Part shown: positions 10,590 through 18,035 of the stretch, in pieces
Layout: the number at the start of each line of letters is the position of its first letter
Position numbering within the stretch: the first letter of the stretch is position 1
Source: Spirogloea muscicola
Taxonomy: Eukaryota > Streptophyta > Zygnematophyceae > Spirogloeales > Spirogloeaceae
Length of the DNA: 18,035 nucleotides
Reading direction: 5' to 3'
Assembly (NCBI GenBank): GCA_009602725.1
Contig: WELB01000160.1
Coordinates: forward strand, 82,247-100,281
Translations under genes and position numbers: made by a program
The notes under the pieces: generated by a model
Seen by the model: only the letters and a program-made list of their open reading frames with translations
Database searches by the model: none
Told to the model about the DNA's origin: nothing

Positions 10590-11320
10590 ACTCAAGATTA
10601 TCTAATAGTTGATGTTTAGCATATACACCATCGTCGATGGTTTGAAAGGCTTGTACATGGATTTGGTACATGTTGTGCACTGCTATCATGCTACATAGTA
10701 ATTTATATATCACTCAAGTAGCTTATAACTTTGTCATTTGCATTGACAAGTAATGTCATCATTTGCAACATATGCACTAATGGCGACAAATCGATGATAG
10801 GGTATCAATTTGAAAGTCCTCAGCACGTGGCAATTTTTGATATTGCTCCGCTTGCCTATGCTCCTCAACAGCCACTTCCCATCTAGAATCAGGTTAATTG
10901 AGCACATGCAGTGACCAACTAGTGAACATAATATACGTACACTTTGTCCATATTGTGCACTGCATATTATGCTACATTGCGAATCAGTGTTGATTACATG
11001 TACTTCGTTATTTCGTCATTTGATTTGCCACATGTCTCATCACTTGAACACTGCTATGCTGACAACTGGATGACTATGGCTTCAAGTTGGAAGGCCTCAG
11101 GATGTGGCAATGTCTAATGTTGCTCCTTTTGGCTATGATTTGTCAACTGCCACGTCTTCAATCTGTTGATGTTGAGCATATACAGTGATCAACAATCAGA
11201 ATGGCTTGTACATGCACACATACTGTGCATTGCCATCATGCTACATAGCAAGTTATCTTCCGAATACATGGATCTTGATTAAGTCGTATTTTAACTTACC
11301 AACTTTCTAAAACAACAGCT
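10590..11320 (+). repeat. Degenerate satellite of about 280 bp, array 1 (3 units)
   Basis: The marker GTGCA(C/T)TGC...ATGCTACAT recurs at 10675, 10955 and 11225. Around it are AGGCTTGTACATG, TGATGTTGAGCATATACA, CATCATTTGCAACA and CTCAGGATGTGGCAA. Units are diverged by substitutions and small indels. No frame is conserved across units. Confidence 0.8.
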
Positions 11321-11325
11321 CTTGC

Positions 11326-11430
11326 AGATCAAGGCAGCGGCTGTGAAAGGCCAGCCCAGAAAGGTTGGACAAGGTACAAAAAGTCAAAAGGCGCCCAATC
11401 CACACAGCTATGCACGAGACTACAGATAAG
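11326..11430 (+). repeat. Hairpin-family insertion in the left duplicate
   Basis: GGCTGTGAAAGGCCAGCCCA and the following GGTTGGACAAGGTAC resemble the interspersed family (compare 8266 GCCAGCCCGGAAAGACTGGG and 8640-8700). The right duplicate lacks this block at the matching place (about 14370-14400), so it entered after duplication or was lost from the right copy. The edges are approximate and I see no clear target-site copies. Confidence 0.6.
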
Positions 11431-11968
11431 TGCCGATTCATCTTCTAAGTCCTCAGGATCTGGCAGGTTTGAAGTCGCTCCTATTGACTATCCAAACCAG
11501 CTACTTGTTATATCCAATCAGTGAATCTACATGTGGATTTTGCCCCTCTCTACAGGACTGGCAGACTCTCCTGGCCGTGGCGACAGACAGTTATCAGCAC
11601 AGACTCCACCTCACCCGAGGTGGTTGGCCACCAAAGAGCTGCTGCGTAGCCTCAGCTTCTCAATAAGCACAGATGCCGGGGGCATCCCCATTCACAGGCC
11701 CTTAACAGATAGTGCTTCTTTGGCCCACAGGGCTGAGACAATGGTTTTCCAGCCCATTTGGCTGGGTCACCATATCGTCACTCAAATACATATAGCAGCC
11801 AGTGTGGAGTAATAATTATAAGATCCAAGAGCATCATGAACATAATTTTTCGTGACGTGAAATCATACTCGGCATCACTAACAATTCCTGCACACTATAC
11901 TCAAATTTCGCCCATAATTTAGCAGGTCACACTTCATGTGTATTGCTTGGCCAGGTATGCACCCCTAA

Positions 11969-12233
11969 TGCATATCTGTCGCTCGACGATGAGTTTCGGC
12001 CTGTTTGCAGCGTGTTCAGGCTAGTGCCTTGCACCAGAAAGCTGGGCGAGCTCTAGTTGATGGCAGAAGGGCTCCGTTTCTGGCATCTAGTATTCATGCA
12101 TCGATTAGTGACCTTTATATTTTGACCCGTGCTTATTGAGCGGGTCAATCTGCTTTAAGTTATGTAGATCTCTAGATGTGCTTGCCTTTGTACTTGGCCA
12201 TTTGGCCTACATTTGTTTCTTATACACGGAGTT
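11969..12233 (+). mobile_element. 265-bp retroposon-like element, copy 2, with target-site duplication
   Basis: It runs TGCATATCTGTCGCTC to ACACGGAGTT and is flanked by CCCTAA at 11963-11968 and 12234-12239. The paralogous site in the right duplicate (14930-14938, ACCCCTAAGAAGG) has one CCCTAA and no element, so this is a real insertion made after the duplication. It carries the conserved stem TTGACCCG / CGGGTCAA (12122-12129, 12141-12148). There is no ORF of note and no terminal inverted repeats. The target resembles the telomeric word CCCTAA. Confidence 0.85.
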
Positions 12234-12788
12234 CCCTAAGATGGGTAAGTACAAGATGTAGACATTTGCTTAAAGATCTTGCTGACTTTTCCTTCTCTGG
12301 CTGAACTGCACATTAAGAATTTTGCTGCATTTTGGCCTATCGGACATATATTAGTGCTGACATCTGCGTCGTACGTTGCATTTGCTATTTGTCCGTGCCT
12401 CTTGGCACGAGAGGCGTGTCCCTCTGAAAAGGTGCCGCTCATTCCTAGACAACGTTGCCATTCTGTTGTCTGCAACAATGATGCCCGTGTTGAAAAGCTT
12501 ATGCAAAGCATTGTATAAGACACAAGGGCAAAAGCGTCGCGGTTAAATTTCCCAGCTTGTGCCTCAGGCAGGGGTCATTGTCGAGGAAGAGGTTGGTATG
12601 TCTTGGTAGTCTTGAAGAGGGCGTCCTTAGGCCAGAGTTTGAACACCTGTTACATCTTGGAGGTGTGTTGCAAGCTATCTTACATTGAGCAGACTGAATG
12701 GCCAGTTCACTGCGGCAGTATCTACTCATAAAGATCTGAGGCAGTCCTTTCAGAATGGCTTCAGCAACTATGGTCAAGACAGCCATGT

Positions 12789-12822
12789 AAGCGAGTGCCA
12801 GGACACTTTGGGGCACTCGCTT
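12789..12822. repeat. 11-bp stem-loop conserved in both duplicates (left)
   Basis: AAGCGAGTGCC (12789-12799) pairs with GGCACTCGCTT (12812-12822). The same stem with a different loop sequence and length occurs at 15467-15502 in the right duplicate. Confidence 0.75.
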
Positions 12823-12976
12823 GCTATGCTACGTCACCTCATGACCGAGATAGATGATAATGTAGCTGCTATTGTGCTGCTATACTTGTCACTGGAAAAC
12901 ACGCTAGCAAATGTGCATTGTACATAATTGTGCTTAGGCTGCACAGACCCCAAGCTATTATATTGGCAGAAGAATA

Positions 12977-13144
12977 AGCTCCGACACCATCGACAACGTG
13001 AAGGCCAAGATCCAGGACAAGGAGGGCATCTCGCCCGACCAGCAGCGCCTCATCTTTGCTGGCAAGCAACTCGTGGACTGCTGGACTCTTGCCAACTACA
13101 GCATCCAGAAGGAGGTCACGCTGCACCTTTGGGGAGGTCATTAG
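12977..13144 (+). pseudogene. Ubiquitin fragment pseudogene (residues 19-76, decayed)
   Basis: AGCTCCGACACCATCGACAA and what follows align with ubiquitin unit 4 from codon 19. The frame stays open to TAG at 13142-13144 (55 codons), but there is no ubiquitin start. Substitutions include P37S, E51V, G53C, R54W, D58N, N60S and S65V. A 12-base deletion removes most of the C-terminal LRLR, leaving HLWGGH. Without the N-terminal strand pair and the conjugating tail it cannot be functional ubiquitin. It marks the junction of the tandem duplication. Confidence 0.95.
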
Positions 13145-13399
13145 ATTACAGCTGTGTGCCCAGATTTGTACAAATTACAAATTGTCTATATGTGGACTAC
13201 AATAAGTTGCTCCGGTCGCTAGGTGGCTAGCTGTAGCCTGCACAGCAATGGATTCAAGGGATATGTGCAGCAGCAGACATCTTAATCAAGCAGATGCTTG
13301 CTCAACTAGCATATGTGACTTGTACAGGGTCACCATTTCAAGCAATTCAGTGTTCTTGCTCAAGAAGTGTCTGATGATTGATGTTGGGCATATATATTC

Positions 13400-14390
13400 T
13401 GGTCGATGGTTGAAAGGCTTGTGCATGAACATGGTACATGTTTGTGCACTGCCATCATGCTACATAGCAAGTTAAATCTCAATCACAAGTAGCTGCATGC
13501 TTCGTCCTTTGAGTTGCCAAGCAATAGTATCACTTGCATCACTTCGCTCTTCTGACATTTGTATGACAGGGGCTGCATCTAGAAAATTCTCAGCATGTGG
13601 AAGTCATTGATGTCTCTCCCTCTGGCTATGGTCGGTAACTGTCACTTCTCATCATCAATCAATTGATGTCGAGCACATCCAATGAACACTAATTTTAAAG
13701 GCTTGTCCATGCATTTGGTACATATTGTGCATTGCCATTATGCTACATAGCAAACCCATTCCCAGTACATACTCCATCATTACTTCCTTTGAGCTACCAA
13801 CTGATGTCATCATTTGCAACACTCTGCATTTGTGCCAACTGGATGACTGGGGTTTTATGTTGAAGTCCGTGGGTTCTGGCAGTTTCATGGTTACAATGGG
13901 TAACTGCCGCTTCTCGTCCCCAATCTGTTGATATTGAGCATCTACGATTATCAACTATTGATAGGCTTGTACATGCATATGGTACAAGTTGTGCATTGCC
14001 ATCGTGCTACATCGCAAGTTATTCTCCTTACACATGTGCTTCACTACTTCCTCCTTCAAGTTGCCATCTTTTCTCATCATTTGCAACACTCTGCTACATA
14101 TGACGACTGGATGACTAAGACTTTCCGATGAAAGTCCTCAGGATCTGGCGATTCTTGATGTTGCTCCTTTTGGCTATGCTCCGAATGTGCCACTTCTCGT
14201 CTCCAATCAATTGATTTTAGCACATACAACGATCAACAACTAAAGGCTTGTACATGCACTTGGTACATGTCGTGCATTGCCGTCATGCTACAAGCAAGTT
14301 CTATTTTCACATACATGTATGTCATTACTTCGTCCTTTGAGTTGCCAATCTTTTCTCATCATTTGCAATAGTCCGCTGTTGTGACAACTT
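13400..14390 (+). repeat. Degenerate satellite of about 280 bp, array 2 (4 units)
   Basis: Marker GTGCA(C/T)TGCC...ATGCTACA occurs at 13444, 13727, 13991 and 14272, giving spacings of 283, 264 and 281 bp. Shared words are AGGCTTGTACATGCA, TGGTACATGT, CATCATTTGCAACACTC, ACTGGATGACTGGGG, and GTTGCTCC(T)TTTGGCTATG. It has one unit more than array 1. Confidence 0.82.
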
Positions 14391-15466
14391 CAAAGATTGG
14401 GGCTTCCTGCTGAAATTCCTCAGGATTTGGCAAACCTTGTGTTGCTCCTTTCGACTATGCACCGGCTTCTCGTCTTCGATCAGTTTCTACATGTGGATGT
14501 TTGCCTCTCTCTACAGGACCAGCAGAGCGTCCTCGTCGTGGCGGCAGACTCCAATCAGCACAGACTCCACCCTCACCAAGATTGTTGGCCGCTCGACAGC
14601 TTCTGTGTCGCCTCAGATTCAGAATGAGCTCAGATGCTGGGGAGCATCCCCATCCATAGGCCCTTTGCAGGCAGCGCCTTCCCGGCCTACTGGGCTGAGA
14701 CAATGGTGTTGTAGCCCTATAGCTGGTTCACCATATCATCACAATCAAATGCATACATGATTGCAAGTGTGGGAAACTGATTGTGTAAAATAAAGAGCAT
14801 CATGAAAACATCCACTCAGGACATTACATCATACTCGGCATCCCTAAGGATTTCTGCACATTATCCTTAAATCTGCAATTGTAGGTTAGCAGGTCACAGT
14901 CACGTGTACTGCTTGGCCAAGTATGTACCCCTAAGAAGGTCTACAATAACATGTTGACAGTGTGCTAAAGATCTCGCACACTTCTCTTCTCTGGCCGAAG
15001 TGCACATGAATATCCATGTTGCAATCTGGCCTATATGACCTGCATTGCTGCTGAAATCTCCGTCATACATTGCATTTGTTGTTTGTCTGTGCCTCTTGGC
15101 ACTCACAATACGTGTCCCTCTGGAAGGTGCCCTCTCCGTCCTAACCACAAGAGATGCCATTGTCTTGTCTGCAACAGTAATGCCTGTGTCCAGAAGACTA
15201 TCTAAGACATGAGGGCATGTGCGTTTATTTTCCCAGCTTGCATCTCAGGCAGGGGTCATTGGACGAGAAAGAGGTTGCCGTGTCTTGGTAGTCCTGAACA
15301 GGACGTACTTAGGCCAGAGTTCAACACCTGTTACATCTTGGAGGTGTGTTGCAAGCTATCTTACACTGAGCAGACTGGACTGCCGTCCATTGCAGCAGCA
15401 TCTACTGATAGATCTGAGGCAGTCAATTGTGGATGACTTCAGCAGCTATCATCGAGACAGATAGAT

Positions 15467-15502
15467 AAGCGAGTGCCACAGGACGATTGGAGGCACTCGC
15501 TT
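15467..15502. repeat. 11-bp stem-loop conserved in both duplicates (right)
   Basis: AAGCGAGTGCC (15467-15477) pairs with GGCACTCGCTT (15492-15502). Both arms are identical to the left duplicate although loop and flanks differ. Confidence 0.75.
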
Positions 15503-15710
15503 GCTGTACTATGTCATCTCATGACCGAGATAGATATAAATGTAGCCGCTGGTGTGCTGCTATACTCGTCACTGGAAACACGCCAGCAACTGTGTATTGT
15601 ACGTCTTTGAGCTTAGCTGCACTGGACCCATGTATTGGCACACGAATAAGGAAATGGAGCTGGGCCCAGGCCTGGCAAGGGACAGGGCAAGGCCGCCACC
15701 TTCGTTAAAT

Positions 15711-17502
15711 CTATGAGGTGCGGTGCCGGGCCTGAGCGTCGAGCACGCACTGCCTCAAGCTGCGGATGACGGCCGGCGGGTCGGGCGCACCAAAGACTGC
15801 GCTGCCGGCGACAATGCAGTTGGCGCCGGCTGCTGCCGCTGCATCGATGGTCGACGGGCCCAAGCCACCGTCCACCTGCAGCGCCACTGAGCATGGCTCA
15901 GCCAACGAGACCTGGACCCTGAGCTGGCAATGACTGGCGGGGCCCTGCCCAATGAGCAGCCCCCGTGAGCACTATTGCTGCTCTTATAAGTTTGCGAGAC
16001 TGTTAAGAGACTGTTAACAGGCATGCGCGGTGAGCTTCTGATGAGCTAAGTAGAGCTGCTTCATACACAGGTTCTTATGCTGGCCCTCATGCTGCTACAA
16101 TAAGTGTAGCTCAGCAGAAAATCCCATCAACTTTTAACAATCAGAAGGGGTGTCACGGATCAGCTTGGATAAAATGTGATGAGGGCTTATGATGGAAGGA
16201 GACGGCGTCAATGTACTCACCTCAATGTCAAGATGCGGGTAACGCTCCCGCAATCTCTCCACCTGCCATGCGGGCGGCAGCGCTGGGTCAGGACGCACTC
16301 GCCGCAGCCATGGTTGTGAAGGCGCAGCAGATGGGTTGGTACAAGCTTACACAGCCATGATGCGAAGCACATAGTAGGCAGCGAGCAGCGCCCTCACCTT
16401 GGCCATCATCTCGGGCATGAACTTCTGTCCGCCAAACCCCGGCTCCACAGTCATCACCAGAATCATGTCCACAGGCTCCTCCGCCTCAGCCTGCGCTGCC
16501 AGCCGCCGGCCTCCTCATCAGCTTGGCCCTGCCGCACCTTGGAGCTATTTGGCAAACGTTGTTACCATCAAAATTTCGAGCTCCTACTAGCTGGAGCCGT
16601 ATTAAAGGCCGGGCTTTTACCAGCGGGTACACGTTGTCCACTGGCGTGCCAGGCTTGATGGCGACGGCAGCCTTCATGCCCGCCGTGTGGATGGCCGTCA
16701 CCAGCTCTCGCCAGTCGTCTGGCGGGCAGCGCAATGGCGGGTGCGGTGAGCGAGGCACGCTGGCTCTGGCAGCAGCGCCACGGTAAGGCTCTGCCACCGC
16801 ACTACGCAATGTATTGCATCTTGCAAGATGTAGCAAAGCTAATGTAAGGTCCTTATACCCCAATCAAGATCCTAATACCTTGATTGCTTCGCTAATGTAA
16901 GGTCCTGATACCCAAATTGCCCAGCGAGGCGCCCCCGGCACCTTGGACGGCCTCGAGGTGGAAGGTGAAGGACGACGCGCCGGCGGCGACCAGCGGCTCC
17001 ACATAATCGCGCGGGTTGGTCACCATCAGGTGGCAGTCCAGGAACGCGCTGCAGAAGCCCCGGGCCCGGCAGCACCGCACGCAGCGCTGAGCGGCAGCGG
17101 CAGCGCTGCTGCTTAAGCTTTGGCGATGGCCACGGTCGGGGCGACGGCAGCGGCGGCGGCGGACCCACCTGGTGTGCTTGCGGAGGGACTTGATGACCGG
17201 CTCGCCGATTGTGAGGTTCGGCACGAAGTGCCTGCACACGCAGTGCAGCCGCCGCCGTCGGCAGCTGGCCATGGATGCCGGCAGTCGCCGCAGGCGGCGG
17301 CGGCGGCAAAGGACAAGAAAATCAAACCCTGGCGGCGAAAGCAGCGGGGAGGGAGTAGCGCCAAGCCAGGCCTGCCAGAGCTCCGAGCAGCCGGCAGGTC
17401 TCAAGCCGCCAGTGCCAGAGGCTAGAGCTGGCGGCGCGGCGCTCACCCGTCCTGCGTGCCGGCGGCGGCGGCGGCGGCGGCGACGGCGGCAGCGGCGGCC
17501 AT
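15711..17502 (-). CDS. RPE: Ribulose-phosphate 3-epimerase, cytosolic type, 7 exons, N-terminus abnormal
   Basis: Exons on the minus strand: 17502-17447, 17231-17169, 17048-16942, 16718-16621, 16490-16398, 16262-16221, 15875-15711 (TAG). All are GT-AG with consistent phases, giving 207 residues. The enzyme interconverts ribulose 5-phosphate and xylulose 5-phosphate in the pentose phosphate pathway. Family motifs are [23 protein letters not shown] (metal His), [32 protein letters not shown] (catalytic, metal-binding Asp) and [13 protein letters not shown]. These resemble the cytosolic rather than the plastid form, and no transit peptide is evident. Usual length is about 225. Exon 1 encodes only a methionine, an alanine-rich tract and GTQD. 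The first barrel strands with the S..., H-x-D and MDG elements (human S10, H35, D37) are missing, so either the true 5' exons are lost or misassembled or the gene is defective. The start at 17502 is tentative; the gene converges on polyubiquitin. Confidence 0.9.
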
Positions 17503-17695
17503 GCGGCGGGCATGCGAGGAATGGGCAAGGCGCCAATGGGGGGCTTGGTGTCATTTAGCCGCCGGCCGGCGTTCCGGCCGCTCGTCGGGCCGCCCGTCGG
17601 GAGTGGTGGGAAATTTCGTGCATCGGTGGGGAGAATGCCGCTCCGCCGTCGGCACCGGCTTCGTTCCGAAGCCGCATTCTTCTTTCGTATTTACG
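17503..17695. other. Upstream region of RPE, GC-rich, no supported gene
   Basis: GC-rich sequence follows the proposed RPE start. An ATTGG/CCAAT word lies near 17530. I searched the minus strand here for an exon that could encode the missing epimerase N-terminus (a WLH-x-D-x-MDG-like motif) and did not find one up to 18035. Confidence 0.4.
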
Positions 17696-17764
17696 TTCTT
17701 GTTCCTATTCTTATTGTATGTTTCTCATTCTTGTTCTTATTCTTGTTCTTATTCTTGTTCTTAA
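17696..17764 (+). repeat. TTCTTR pyrimidine microsatellite
   Basis: Imperfect repeats of TTCTTG and TTCTTA alternate, with the purest part ATTCTTGTTCTT repeated at 17730-17764. The block is strongly pyrimidine-biased on the plus strand. Confidence 0.85.
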
Positions 17765-17967
17765 TTTATGGAGCCCCATGTTTGCACTTGCTTTTGCCTA
17801 AACAACGTACGGGCTTGTATCAGCCGCACTTTGATTCCATGCGCACTGCGCACCTTTCTCTCGTTCTTATTCTTCTCATTTCGCCATGCCCCATGCGACG
17901 TACCATGCGACGTCGAGCCACTCGATCACAACCACCAGCCTTTCACGTCCCCGCTGCATGCATGCCC

Positions 17968-17968
<1 letters not shown>

Positions 17969-18004
<36 letters not shown>

Positions 18005-18035
18005 CCGACCCCAACCACCCCACCACCCCCCCCCC
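17969..18035 (+). repeat. 35-C homopolymer and C-rich end of window
   Basis: An unbroken run of 35 C (17969-18003) is followed by CCGACCCCAACCACCC-type sequence to the window end. Runs this long are hard to sequence, so length is unreliable. The opposite strand is G-rich and could form quadruplexes. Confidence 0.85.

Larger units (their letters stand above)
12977..15648 (+). repeat. Tandem duplication, right copy (about 2.67 kb)
   Basis: This is the partner of 10191-12976. The right end TATTGGCACACGAATAAGG (15633-15651) corresponds to TATTGGCAGAAGAATA at the left copy's end (12961-12976), where the sequence switches to AGCTCCGAC. Both sides share AG at the breakpoint, so a short microhomology is possible. 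The right copy has four satellite units and the empty CCCTAA site. Divergence is substantial outside a few conserved blocks, so the event is not recent. Confidence 0.9.

Noticed and set aside
11430-14627. Similar small frames at 11430-11666 and 14397-14627 sharing SLQD, DS.QHRLH and CVAS words
   Set aside because: They are the same block in the two duplicates. Similarity follows from DNA duplication, the starts differ, and neighbouring single-base indels argue against coding. A CTCTCTACAG acceptor-like word before them leaves a small chance of a relic exon.
17113-17558. Long arginine- and alanine-rich frames around the RPE 5' exons
   Set aside because: They are other-frame readings of GCC/GGC repeats and cross the well-supported introns.

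Overview
This is a nuclear genome window from a member of the green lineage, most likely a chlorophyte alga. The ubiquitin has the plant-type residues S19, D24 and A57. The genes carry many short introns with canonical GT-AG borders. Exons are GC-rich with GCC/alanine microsatellites, while introns and spacers are AT-richer. TGTAA motifs, the usual green-algal poly(A) signal, lie after the ubiquitin stop. I cannot name the species.

Three genes can be rebuilt. (1) Minus strand, 6686 to 2113: an 11-exon BRAP2/BRIZ-type RING plus ZnF-UBP E3 ubiquitin ligase. Its reading frame is intact except in exon 1, where an N and a 41-A run break it. (2) Plus strand, 9453 to 10370: an intronless four-unit polyubiquitin gene. 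(3) Minus strand, 17502 to 15711: a 7-exon cytosolic-type ribulose-phosphate 3-epimerase whose predicted N-terminus lacks the first barrel strands. BRAP2 and polyubiquitin are divergent, and polyubiquitin and RPE are convergent.

The spacers hold most of the unusual structure. Positions 1-478 are GC-rich with no convincing gene. Positions 482-853 are a hairpin-bearing tandem repeat. Positions 1034-1300 hold one copy of a 265-bp interspersed element. Positions 7135-9000 are a nest of short repeats, including two nearly identical 166-bp copies and four TTTAGGC units. Positions 10191-15648 are a tandem duplication of about 2.7 kb. Its breakpoint lies inside ubiquitin unit 4, so a decayed ubiquitin fragment sits at 12977-13144. 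Each duplicate contains a degenerate satellite of about 280 bp. The left duplicate carries an insertion of the 265-bp element flanked by CCCTAA target-site copies, and the right duplicate keeps the empty site. Positions 17503-18035 contain pyrimidine-rich microsatellites and a 35-C run.

Two genes (a RING E3 and its substrate ubiquitin) belong to the same pathway, but nothing in the sequence shows that they are co-regulated. No operon, CRISPR array, phage or clearly new enzymatic system is visible. The most novel material is the repeat biology of the polyubiquitin-RPE interval and the uncharacterised 265-bp retroposon-like element.
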